Below, one piece after another: positions 1 through 9,049 of a stretch of 35,031 bases of DNA. Made by a program: the position numbers and the translations under genes. The stretch comes from Brachionus koreanus (Eukaryota; Rotifera; Eurotatoria; Ploima; Brachionidae), in the NCBI GenBank assembly GCA_016987375.1, contig PJRA01000323.1, positions 774,383 to 809,413 on the forward strand, in the 5' to 3' direction. The notes under the pieces were generated by a model. It saw only the letters and a list, made by a program, of their open reading frames with translations. It was not told where the DNA came from and searched no databases. Position 1 is the stretch's first letter. Each line of letters begins with the position of its first letter.

Positions 1-600
1 AAAAATCATAATTCTATTGAAAAATAAATTCTTTACATCAGAAAAAAAAACAGAACTTAATATCATTTTATTTTTTGAGATATTCGCTTTTAATTTTTGT
101 CCATTTACTTATGCATCACTCGTTATTACTATAAAAATTATAAGCAAAGAGTATTATTCTAAACATTTAAATAAATTAAATATATCGTTACTGATATTTA
201 TCATTATTATTATTATTCACAACTATTTTTTTAATAATAATAAAAATAAAATTTATTTCAGAAAACACCTCATGGGTGTTGTAGTAATTAAGAAAAAAAA
301 TTAGAATAAAAACAACATGTGAAGGAAAGTTTATGGGTTTATTTTTAATAAGTCTGCATCAATTACAGGAAATTAGTTTGAAATCACATGCTTTGCATTA
401 AATATTCTAAATTGGATAATATAAGTAGAAAATTTAATTTTTCTTTTTCGTTGTTGCCGGACTTTCATAAGGATTATGTAGCTATATTATTTTGATATTA
501 GTACGATTTAGTTAGGAGCTTAAGTATCTGTTTTTTATTTTTTTTATCGTTTAGGTTTGATTTTAAGCAATATCTTAGTGATTTAAACATTCCATCTTTT
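1..600. other. AT-rich DNA, no supportable gene
   Basis: An open frame of 95 codons at 17-304 (plus) is dominated by Ile, Asn, Lys and Phe, as chance translation of AT-rich DNA would be. It shows no motif I recognise. The minus strand at about 430-540 may be the 3' tail of the LINE relic that follows, because it lies directly downstream of that relic's coding remains. I assign no gene. Confidence 0.5.
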
Positions 601-619
601 TCATCTTAACTCTTTATCT

Positions 620-1290
620 CTCTATACATTTTTTTTCTTTAATTTCCGAGAGTTTGCTGAGTTCTTCACTGTTCCTAATTTCATGAGTGATAGTTTATGT
701 ATGATTGATTTTTTGCTAATTTTTTCTCCATTTTTTTCAGACTCTCCGATTAATCCATTGATTAATGTACTTGTGAATATATTTTTCTGTAATTTTCTTT
801 TTAGGGACATTTTATCTGTTGTTTCTATATTTAAGGCGGTCATTGATTTGGATGTTCTTGATTTTTTTGTCAGTTGAAGTTTTCTTCTGATCAGTGTTAT
901 GTAGTTAGTTTTCAGCTTTTTAATTGACTTGAATTTGTCTTTGGAGGTTCGCATCCATAGGCAAGTATTGGTCTCTATAATGTTTCAAATAGTGTCGATT
1001 TTAATCTTGTTTTCATTTTGTATTTGGTTATTTGAACTATGGAAGCTTTTTATAGTGTTTTTAATCCATGATTCTACATGATAGCTATTATTGTTTTTGG
1101 AATTGATGAATTGATCATTACGCCTAGATATTATAATTTATCAACTTTGTGTATTTGTTTTTTATACATTTCAGTCTGTATCTCTTCACTCATTTGTTTG
1201 GCAAAAATTCAAAATTATTTGCTAATTGTTCAATCGAATCAATTTAAAGCAAAAAAAACTATTATATTGAGCTAGAAAATTTTAATTTTT
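620..1290 (-). pseudogene. LINE reverse transcriptase C-terminal relic
   Basis: Read on the minus strand, this gives pieces of the region that follows the polymerase domain of non-LTR retrotransposons. YLGVMIN lies at about 1131-1100. RPILAYGCE lies at about 980-948 and is a common signature of this region, followed by a lysine-rich tail open at 954-622. Several stops and frame changes separate the pieces, so it is an old dead copy. The catalytic polymerase domain is not present. The YGCE signature is shared by several LINE clades, so I give no family. Confidence 0.6.
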
Positions 1291-1444
1291 TTAAAAAGGT
1301 TGAATAGTTTTGATTTTATCAGCCTTGAAAATCTTGAACTTCATAGATTTTATTCAAATTTAAAGATATTATTTAAAATGACTGTTACGTCCTTCAGGAA
1401 GATGCTTCAAGAAAAATTTATCATTGGCCAACCAAAAACTAGGT

Positions 1445-1725
1445 TTGTTTCCTCAAGATAACCTTTAACCTCATACAACAAGAAGAATAATGGCAAAAAT
1501 AGAAAAGCTGGTTTTAATAAAGGGATCGAACATTTCTCCTTGTGATTATCATCTTTTTCGTACAATGGTTCACTTTCTTAGACCACGGAATTCTGCAAAC
1601 AAATACCAACTTAAAAAAGGGTGTTGGTAATTTTTTGGCTCCATTAGTTTTGAATGGTTGAAAAGAGGAAACGATCAACTCGCTGACCAAACACTAGAAG
1701 AGCATAATGGTATACATTTTTAAGA
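1445..1725 (+). pseudogene. mariner-family transposase C-terminal relic
   Basis: The plus strand encodes recognisable mariner (Tc1/mariner superfamily) blocks. QDN at about 1455-1463 is the usual place of the second catalytic aspartate. PHTTRRIMAKIEKL follows after one stop codon. Then come SPCDYHLF and a degraded tail with a Phe-Phe, Lys-Arg-Gly and Asn-Gly pattern ending in TAA near 1723. At least two stops interrupt it. SPCDYHLF corresponds to the family SPDLAP-DYHLF region, whose conserved aspartates are partly lost. I could not delimit terminal repeats. The 5' half of the gene is missing or unrecognisable in 1725-2040. Confidence 0.7.
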
Positions 1726-2933
1726 TAACTATTGCTTTATTTTATTGATATATTTAAAAGTATTCTTGGATTACTGAACCGAACCTTGTCTACTCGAGAC
1801 CCATTGACATGGAAAATTTCATAAACTTGCTAAATTGGGCCACAATTTGAATTTGCGGTATCCTTTTGGATATACAAGATGAAAATATTGTAGAATAATA
1901 TGGCCATAGGTAAAGATTTAAAAGAGAAATTACTAGATGTTGTGACCAACGTCACGAATTCTTCTATAACAGAATAGCTAAACATTGGATCTTCATCGAG
2001 GTTGTTTCAGTGAAAAATGTGAACAAATTCATAAACAAAGTTGGATGAATATTCTATATTCATCTTTTCATTATTAGCATTCAATCTCAATCTGATGTTA
2101 AATTTTTTAATTTCAAATAAAATTAATGCTGTTCTAAAAAACGAGTTTTCTCAGACTTGAAAATAATTAAATTTTTTATTCAGCTAGGCTTTAATAAACT
2201 AATTAAGTTTAGAAAAAATATTTATTAATTTTTATATTTTTCTAAATTATTTTCTTTTCGTAAAATAGCACCCCTAAACAATAGTGATTAATATTTTCTT
2301 ATTAATTTATCTTAACTCAAAAGCAATAAATATTCAAACAGATAAATATAAAAGTTGAATTGGAATATTTTAGTTTTCCCATTTTAAAACGTTTACTCAA
2401 AATTAGAAGACCCAAAAGTTGTCATTAATTTAAACAGTCATTAATAAAAAAGTGCCATAAACTTGATGGTCGTTTATTTGGTATCTAAACATTTCTTATC
2501 AAACCTTTTTGTTGACAAAGTAGACAGCACCATGGTGACTTTATTTATGCCACACTAAGCTAATATTTAAATTAATTTTAAATATTTAAATGAAAGAATC
2601 TTGCGATAAAAGGAATAGAAGAATTGCGCAAAAAAAATTCAAAATAGTTATTTAGAAAAACCTCCATAGGCCTAGAAAATGTTAAAATACTCGAATTATT
2701 AACTCTTAAAAAGCAGTGAACAAATTCTGTTGTCATGATTAAAAGCATAAGTATCCAAGTCATATTTAAATAAAATTTTAGCAATTATTAATCAAAATTA
2801 CATAACTTTATTTCATATAAAAACAGTTTTTTTTTTAGAGTTAAGCGAATTTATTTTAGAAAAAAGAAATTAGTTGAATTTTGCTTTTGATTTAGATTAC
2901 TGATTTAAATAACATAATTTATTGATAAAAAAA
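1726..2933. other. intergenic, AT-rich
   Basis: No gene could be supported. The stretch 1780-2040 is slightly less AT-rich and may be transposon debris continuing from the mariner relic. From 2050 it is low-complexity AT-rich DNA leading into the TPPP gene. The open frame at 2784-2578 (minus) has no family features. Confidence 0.4.
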
Positions 2934-3590
2934 ATGGCTACTGGAAGTGCTGACGTATTTGAAAAATATGCTAAGTTTGGAAAGACCGAGGCCCAGGTCA
3001 AAGAAATGAAGGGTGGACTTAGAATTGAAACGAGAAATGTTCAAAAATTGATGAAAGAAAGCGGAGTTATTGATTCCAAATATTCCACTCAACTTTTGGA
3101 TAATGATATAAGTAAGATTTATGCTCGATTGCAGGAATAATTTATACTAATTTTTTTTTAAATAGTGAGAGTTATTGGTAAATTGACTTCTTCAAATCCG
3201 ACCAAATATCCAAAAGGAAGGTAAATTAATTGAATAATTTTATAAGTCTATTTAAAATTAATTATTTTTTAATATAGCAAAACATTAGAGAAAGAAGGCT
3301 TTGACGCTTTGGTGCACCAAATTGCAGAGTCCAAGAAATCAACCTATGAAGCTGTACTGGAAAAATTAAACTCTGTGTCAGGTCCGAGCACTGCCGGCAC
3401 CACTGGTGTTGCCAATGCCGGTAATGTAGCCCGCATGACTGATACCAGCAAGTACACTGGTGCTCACAAAGAGAGATTTGATGCTGAAGGAAAGGGAAAA
3501 GGCATTGATGGCCGTGAAGAGCGAAGCAAAAATACTGGATATGTTGGAAACTACAAAAATGAAGGAACTTATGACAAAGGTCACAAATAG
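2934..3590 (+). CDS. TPPP: TPPP/p25-alpha family tubulin polymerization-promoting protein
   Basis: Three exons, 2934-3111, 3166-3220 and 3278-3590, join in frame (phases 1 and 2) to a 181-residue protein. Introns are 54 and 57 nt with GT/AG ends. The TPPP family binds and bundles microtubules and is typical of animals and ciliated eukaryotes. The N-terminal half holds the p25-alpha core (FEKYAKFGK, then VIDSKYSTQLLDNDI). The C-terminal half carries the family's most conserved block, VARMTDTSKYTGAHKERFD followed by GKGKGIDGRE, TGYVGNYKNEGTYD. This start is the first ATG in the frame and gives a normal family N-terminus. The core looks shorter between DNDI and the KTLEKEGFD helix than in vertebrate TPPP. 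A possible AATAAA signal lies at 3678-3683. The gene looks intact. Confidence 0.93.
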
Positions 3591-3915
3591 ATATTCAATT
3601 GTATCATAAATTTTATAACATTATTATAGACACTTTAGTTTATTCTAAACATTTCACTAGTTTATTCTAAATTTTGAAATAAAATTTTTAAACTATTGAT
3701 GCTTTGAATAGCCTCAAAAAAATTAAACTTTTAAAATTTTATTTTTTATTTTGTTGTCAGGGTGGTAAATAAAATATATTTTTTCTAAATTATCATCAAG
3801 ACATAATTTAAAGTCAACATTGTCAGCTGACTAATTTTGATGAATAATAAAAATTCAAAATTTTAATTTTCTTAAATTACTGTCAATTAATTTAAAAAAA
3901 AAATTATTTTTAAAT

Positions 3916-4539
3916 ATGATTAAAATCGTACCATATTTAGCGATACTCTTACTCCTTTTTACTCGAATTAATTGTCGACGCCAAAACATTGACTTTAGCC
4001 GAAAAGAAGAAATAAACTTTGAAAAATTGAAAAGTGTAAATGATATTTATAAAGACTGTGGTAAGCAATATGTTTAAATTAAAAAAAAAGCTAATTTTTT
4101 ACAAGGATCAGAAACTGGTTCAATAAATAAGATCACCATTACTGATTGCACGCAAGCACCATGTACATTCATCAAGGGAAATAATTATACTATGGATCTG
4201 GAATTTACTTCAAGTATACTTATACAATAATAAAGAATTAATTTTGATTATAATGAAGAATTAATTATTTTCTTAAAAGAGGTTGATACAACCAAAGTGG
4301 TAAATCATGTGTATGGAATTGTGGCAAAAATACCTGTTCCTTTTCCATTGCCAAACGATAATGGATGCACGCTAGGAATTAGCTGCCCAGTAAAAAGTGG
4401 CGATTCGGTCAAAGAGTCTGTCACACTTCCAGTATTACAAGAATACCCTAAAATTAGTTTGTTTGTCAAATGGCAAGTAATGGATGAAAACAAAAAGCAA
4501 ATGATCTGTTTTCTTTTTCCAGTTTCAATAAAATCATAA
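3916..4539 (+). CDS. NPC2-like ML-domain lipid-binding secreted protein
   Basis: Exons 3916-4060, 4106-4213 and 4280-4539 join in frame to 170 residues. Introns are 45 and 66 nt. A hydrophobic signal peptide (YLAILLLLF, about residues 7-15) is followed by an ML (MD-2-related lipid recognition) domain in the NPC2 pattern: KDCGSETGSI, ITDCTQAPC, FIKGNNYTM, then GCTLGISCPV and a Cys near the end (QMICFLFP). NPC2 family proteins carry sterols or other lipids in the lysosome or extracellular space. The six family cysteines appear in order (DCG, DC, PC, GC, SC, IC). A 20-residue basic and acidic insert precedes the first cysteine. A possible AATAAA lies at 4584-4589. Which lipid it binds cannot be told from sequence. 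Confidence 0.9.
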
Positions 4540-4862
4540 TAATTTAAGAATATTTTAAATTGTTATAAATTAATTTAAATTTGAATAAAAAATATCTAAA
4601 TGATTTTTTTTTTATTTTCTAAATAAATAGTCAAATTTGTTTAAAATCAACTTTTTTCAGATTTAATCAATATTTTATTAATATTCAACCGTGTGACGTA
4701 AATAACAATAAATAATTGTGTAAAAGAATATTTTGAAAAAAGAGAAAAATTGAATAGTCAGTGTTTGTTAGAAAAATATTTGAAAAAAGCAAAAACAAAG
4801 ATTGAAAAGTATAAAAAAAAAGGGTTTTAATAGACTTTTTCAGCATTTGTGGAGCGCTTTGT
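4540..4862. other. intergenic, nothing recognised
   Basis: AT-rich DNA holding the NPC2-like 3' end. I see no coding pattern or repeat beyond A/T runs. Confidence 0.4.
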
Positions 4863-5220
4863 AGTTTTTGATTGGCACTGTAAATTTTGGAACAAAAAAC
4901 AAAAATTTAAAATTAAAATAATTTTTTTTCGAAAAGTCTAAAAATAGTCCTTGCAAAATGTTTAAATTGATACAAAGTATGCATCACCCAAATTTAGTCT
5001 GTGTAAAAACTCTGCAATGGTGCAAAAAGGATATAAATTAAAAAATATTTTAAAATTAAATTGTAGAGTTTTTGCACAGACTAAATTTGGTAAATACAAA
5101 CCCTGTATCAGCTGATAAATTTTGCAGAACCATTTTTAGACCCTTAGAAAAAAAGTTATTTTAATTTAAAATTTATGTTTTTTATTTTGATCCAAAATTC
5201 ACAATGCTTTTTGATTTTAG
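4863..5220. repeat. fold-back inverted repeat (MITE-like)
   Basis: Two arms of about 150-160 nt, roughly 4863-5018 and 5060-5220, are imperfect reverse complements separated by about 40 nt. Matching landmarks read from the outside inward: CACTGTAAATTTTGGA and its inverted partner near 5190-5207, GTCTAAAAATAGT and its partner near 5130-5143, TGATACA and TGTATCA (about 5104), and CAAATTTAGTCTGTG with its partner CACAGACTAAATTTG (5075-5089). It has no coding capacity. It looks like a non-autonomous fold-back or MITE element. I could not find a convincing target duplication. Confidence 0.75.
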
Positions 5221-6050
5221 TATCTTTGTAATTCTAAAATTTTAAGTCATATTATATGTAAAAATAAACAGAACTGAATGCTCTTCTAAATTATTAATAC
5301 ATTTTACTATTTGTTTTTTTAATTCTAAAAAAATTTCACTGAAAATTTTGAATTTTTGATACTGCAACGGGAGTAATTTCTAAAATTAGATTTAAGAAAG
5401 AAGAGTACAAGATTGGTTTAAAAAATTTAAGTGCTGATACAAGCTTCATCATTAAGTTAATTCATTTGAAGGAAAATATTTGGTTTTAAATAAAATTTGA
5501 AACAAAAAATTTATTTTCAATTAAATTTTCAATTTAAACAAATTTAAAGAGCAAAATAAATATTGGTAAAAATAGAAAATTGATGCTAAAATTAACAGAT
5601 TCAGCAAAATTACAGGCATTCGTAGTGCAGCAATATGTTCCGCCACCAACTCCAAGAACAATTGGGGTATTTACTTCAGTACATGAAGAAGTACATTTCC
5701 TTGTAATTGTCTTTAGTCCACCAGCTTCAGCATATATTTTCTGTAAATTATTTTTTATATAATCTCTAAAAATTATTTCAATTAATTTTAAATACTTGAC
5801 AAAAAGTTTCTCCAGAAGTGCAATTTTTTAAAGTGCCTATTCCGGAACAATTGATGCAATCATAGCATTGTAATCCATTTAATGATGGCAAAAGACTTAC
5901 CAAAAGCGAAGCACAAATAAAAAATTTAAGCATTTTTTTAATTTTAAATTTAATTTTCAATTTTTATCATTCAATTTATACTAATTTCTACTTTTTATAT
6001 TTATTTTGTTGGCAAACAAAATTACATCTTAAGATTAAATATGTAATCAA
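5215..6050. repeat. segmental duplication, copy 1 (hAT-free)
   Basis: This block, from the sequence TATCTTTGTAATT near 5220 through Ly6-like copy 1 and its upstream flank, is repeated at about 10835-11219 plus 15331-15860, where the hAT splits it. Shared landmarks are AAATAAACAGAACTGAATGC (5263 and 10888), GATTGGTTTAAAAAATTTAA (5411 and 11071) and TTTATCATTCAATTTATACT (5964 and 15724). A further short shared block, ACAAGATATTCT followed by TTTTAAAGCAAGTAAAGAAC, occurs at 6408-6440 and 17150-17180. It suggests that the original unit ran to at least 6455. Confidence 0.85.
5534..5933 (-). CDS. Ly6/uPAR-like (LU domain) small GPI-anchored protein, copy 1
   Basis: Two exons on the minus strand, 5933-5796 and 5740-5534, split by a 55-nt GT/AG intron, give 114 residues. 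I chose the ATG at 5933, not the in-frame one at 5960, because the paralogue at 33056 starts there. Residues 1-20 are a signal peptide (FFICASLLVSLLPSLNG). The mature part has ten cysteines in the LU (three-finger) arrangement, starting LQCYDCINC and ending TYCCTTNACN, the Ly6 CC-x4-CN signature. A hydrophobic C-terminus (FLFLPIFILLFKFV) follows, as in GPI-anchored Ly6 proteins. The ligand is unknown. This copy preserves the sequence into which the hAT inserted in copy 2. Confidence 0.85.
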
Positions 6051-6660
6051 GGTAAAAGTTTAAAAATTTCTTCAATAAAAAAATAAAAAAAGTCAATATT
6101 TGACTTTTATAAACTTTTTGGTTAGAAAAAAGTCCAATTAATTGTTTAAAATAAACATAATTGAATGCTCTTCAAAATGATAGCATGTAGTCTTTTTAAC
6201 TTTACTTACTGCAATAGAAACTTGGAAACTCTTTTTATATATCTTTATTATTTTTTTTTATTCTTATGATAACATGTCAAACTCTTTGTTTACTTAATTC
6301 TAAAAAAGAACATGAACCATCACAAAATTTAAATTTTTTTAAACGAATATAACAAAATTAATATTATAGAAATAAACTAAAAATACATAAGAACATATGA
6401 TTAGACACAAGATATTCTGTTTTAAAGCAAGTAAAGAACTATGCTGGAATAATTTGATGATTTTTATGGATTATAGTTTGAGGACTTCTCAAGCAATAAT
6501 CGATCATTTATTTATCGAAGAAAATCGTGATCAACTTGATTCTATTAAGTTTATTGTTCCCAAATCAAATTAAATATGTAACAAAGCTAAGCCAACTTTA
6601 ATTTTTATAATTTATTAAATGATCTTCTAAAGATAGATTTTAAAATCTAATTTTGTCTAT
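6051..6660. other. intergenic with diverged direct repeat
   Basis: No gene was supported. Part of 6147-6320 (AAAATAAACATAATTGAATG, then TTAATTCTAAAAAAG) resembles 5262-5340 on the other side of Ly6-like copy 1 in the same orientation, so the gene may be flanked by an old direct repeat. 6408-6455 matches 17150-17200. Confidence 0.45.
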
Positions 6661-6675
6661 TATTTAATAAATATT

Positions 6676-7500
6676 TCTCCTAACTTTTTCTCTGTGGTAT
6701 CAGCCCATGAAGTTAAATTAATCAATAATTATGTAATTAATGATAATAGAATAGTTAGGTGGAATGATGGATCTTTTTCTATCCAGGATAATGAAATTCT
6801 TGGATCGTCTTTATTGAATTGTAGTTTAGATAAGAAAAGGTTAAGCTTTCGGGAACCTTTTCTCACTTGTATTTATACAAATGCCACTTCACTCAACAAC
6901 AAACTTACTGAGCTTGTTGTCCTGCTGGATAAGTTAGATAGGCCACATATTGTATGTGTATCTGAGACCTGGGATTCCGAGTACTCGATACCGTGTAAAG
7001 TTCACGCGATGCAAAACTTACACACTATCTTCAGATTTGGATTTCGACCTCATTTTTAGATTCTACGTATATGAAAACCTAGGGTTAGCGAAAATTTAAA
7101 TAATTTTAAAAAATTTTTTTTTTTTTTAAAATGGACACTTTTTGATCGATTAAAAAAAATTTTAAACTAAATAATTTAAAAATTTTAAAAAATTTTGAAC
7201 TTTATATTTGGATATACTTTATACCGGAGAAAGAACGGGGCGTGGCGGTGGAGTTTGTATATATGTGAGAGATGATCTGTGTTCGATGGAAGTGACTTGT
7301 AGAGTTATATGTGCAGATGGTTTTGAACAGATATGGTGTGGAGTGAGAAGTGGTGCAAGAAGAAGAAGAAGTGGTAAATTTTGTTGGTGGGAAGCATGTA
7401 CAGACTACATATAAGCAATGGTTAGCGTCACTGTGTGTGTGAATGATTCATTAAAAGAGGCAAAGAAAATGATAGAGAATAAAATATATGATGCTGTGGG
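6676..7500 (+). pseudogene. LINE endonuclease-domain relic, interrupted
   Basis: The plus strand encodes the start of an APE-type LINE endonuclease. YTNATSLNNKLTEL carries the metal-site Asn, and IVCVSETW the catalytic Glu. Coding is then lost from about 6995 to 7207 and resumes at 7208 with GRGGGVCIYVRDDL, and beyond a frame change with a remnant near 7425-7500. The 210-nt interruption is AT-rich and unrelated to the domain, so it is probably a later insertion or a replaced segment. The element lacks the GDFN block and the reverse transcriptase. Confidence 0.7.
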
Positions 7501-7763
7501 AATTTCTTTAGTCTCCGTTCAATCTGATCCTCGTTTTGCTCTTGCATGACATACTCAACATCGAAAGTAGAGGATGCACGTAAAAGAAAGAAAGGCATAT
7601 TTAGAGCCTCAGAATTAGAGCCTTTAGTATATCGTTGTAGTTTAAATTTTAACAAACAGGAGATAGCACGAGTAGTTATTCGTTGAACAGCCTCTAGAAT
7701 TATTTTATCTTTCTCTAGATAAGGGCACCATACAGGAACTTTGATCTCTTTGGTCTGTTTCAA
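7500..7763 (-). pseudogene. LINE reverse transcriptase C-terminal fragment, minus strand
   Basis: The frame at 7763-7500 contains VPVWCPYLEKDKIILEAVQR, which matches the region after the polymerase domain in CR1/Jockey-like LINEs (the usual form is PVWCPYLKKD followed by LE-VQRRAT). It abuts the plus-strand endonuclease relic in the opposite orientation. The last 20-30 codons look scrambled. Confidence 0.65.
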
Positions 7764-7878
7764 ATATTTATATTCGTGTTAAGATTTTAAATTAAAAATA
7801 TTTTTTGAATAATTTTTCTTTTAAATCAAATTTATTTATTAATTTTGTACAAAAATAAGTAAACATAAAATTAATGGC

Positions 7879-8556
7879 TTATTTAAAGCATCTAAAAGTT
7901 AAATTTAATCTTCTTCCATCAACATTATCTAGAATTTTTCCAACAGAATGATTATGTGTTATTTGGCATTTCCCACCCATAATAACCAGAATATTGTGTT
8001 CTAACATGACTTTAACTGTTAATCCATTAATTTTTTTCTTCGGCTCAAGCATGAAGTATCTAATTGCTGGTCCAAATGAAAAGCTAAATATTTCTGAGTC
8101 ATCAATAAGTTGTCTAGTATCATCTGAATGTTTTCCAATGTAACCATCTGATTCGTACCAATTAGCTAAACACTGATTTAAATTGTCATTTGTTTCTTTT
8201 GAATATTTGAATATTTTTTTCATTAATAAAGGCAATTTTTCTTCTGCATGATGATTGAGACCACTAAATTTATAAGATTTCATATAACTCTGTGAGTATC
8301 TTGGACATTGGATATTTCTACCTGCTATTCTAATCATAAGTTTATTTTCAGGCTTTAGTTTCCACAATTCTTCAAATTCATTCATTGTTAATCCATCTTG
8401 CTCACTTAACTTAATTATTTTAATCCAGCTTGTTTTTTCATTGTTTAGATAAAAAATTTTTAATTCATCAGTTGATTTTATTAATGTGAAATTAGATTTT
8501 AGTCTTTTTGAAATGGAAAATTTGAACTCATTACCAGACTTCCGCTTATCACTCAT
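7879..8556 (-). CDS. AlkB-type 2-oxoglutarate/Fe(II) dioxygenase (ALKBH2/3-like)
   Basis: An intact, intronless frame of 225 residues. AlkB proteins oxidatively remove alkyl groups from nucleic acid bases. The double-stranded beta-helix core is visible: NWY at 132-134, the iron-binding HSD (His143, Asp145), SFSFGPAIRYF (about 158-168), the second iron His in ITHNHSV (His203 most likely) and the 2-oxoglutarate-binding RRLNLTFR (Arg216, Arg222). The N-terminal 30 residues are basic and poorly conserved. The gene is divergently paired with the BMT5-like frame across a palindrome. Whether the substrate is DNA, RNA or protein cannot be settled, but the motif set is closest to the nucleic acid repair members. 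Confidence 0.88.
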   Translation of the reverse strand: MSDKRKSGNEFKFSISKRLKSNFTLIKSTDELKIFYLNNEKTSWIKIIKLSEQDGLTMNEFEELWKLKPENKLMIRIAGRNIQCPRYSQSYMKSYKFSGLNHHAEEKLPLLMKKIFKYSKETNDNLNQCLANWYESDGYIGKHSDDTRQLIDDSEIFSFSFGPAIRYFMLEPKKKINGLTVKVMLEHNILVIMGGKCQITHNHSVGKILDNVDGRRLNLTFRCFK

Positions 8557-8634
8557 TTTTATTAAAAAATTCTTTAGAATATTTTAAGTGATTATAATAA
8601 CTAAATATTACTATGAACGTTTACCGTTTTGTTA

Positions 8635-8792
8635 CATTATAATAAATTTTTTTCTAAAAAATTCTGGAAATATAATTTCGTATTTTATAAAATCAAATTT
8701 TTCATGTGATTTTTTTTCATGTGATTACATGTGATTTTATAAAATACGAAATTATATTTCCAAAATTTTTAAGAAAAAATTTTATTATAATG
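8635..8792. repeat. 61-nt inverted repeat between divergent genes
   Basis: Arms 8635-8695 and 8732-8792 are reverse complements at 58 of 61 positions, with a 36-nt spacer that repeats the motif TTCATGTGATT. The right arm ends exactly on the ATG of the BMT5-like frame (8790-8792), so each arm ends in ATTATAATG reading outward. The structure could form a hairpin in single strands. It looks like a recent inverted duplication of the 5' leader of the right-hand gene. Confidence 0.9.
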
Positions 8793-9035
8793 GAAAACAA
8801 TGAAGAAAAACCAATGGCAATATTTTTTGGTGAGTGCGATTTTAGCTTCACGGCAGCCTTTCTTGAAGAAAAATGCAATTTACTCTTGAAAGATCTAGAT
8901 ATAATTAGTACAGAATTTTGTAGCGAAGATCGTATAAAATTGGAATATGAATCTTATTTATATTATAAAACGAAAATAAATGAACAGATTGAATTAAACC
9001 AAATATCAGGCTATAAAAATCCATTTGCTAAATAA
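8790..9035 (+). CDS. BMT5-like / DUF2431 Rossmann-fold fragment
   Basis: 81 codons from the ATG at 8790. The block MAIFFGECDFSFTAAFLEE matches the start of the DUF2431 domain (usual form GEGDFSFS-L), found in the 25S rRNA uridine methyltransferase BMT5 and ferredoxin-fold anticodon-binding domain proteins. ISTEFCSEDRIKLEY fits the next strand and helix (usually TSYD-E). The rest of the methyltransferase domain is absent, because the frame stops at KNPFAK and LINE sequence begins at about 9050. It is therefore either a truncated gene or a first exon whose continuation was lost or displaced. Confidence 0.55.
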   Translation: MENNEEKPMAIFFGECDFSFTAAFLEEKCNLLLKDLDIISTEFCSEDRIKLEYESYLYYKTKINEQIELNQISGYKNPFAK

Positions 9036-9049
9036 TTCATAATATAATC

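Noticed and set aside
17..304. 95-codon open frame
   Set aside because: Its composition is that of random AT-rich DNA (poly-Ile and poly-Asn), with no motif, no splice context and no neighbour support.
3378..3584. Minus-strand frame opposite TPPP exon 3
   Set aside because: It is a shadow of a well-conserved coding exon.
6676..7763. Twin-priming inversion of a single LINE
   Set aside because: Twin priming gives an inverted 5' part followed by a sense 3' part. Here the 5'-type part is followed by an inverted 3'-type part, and the two may not be the same family.
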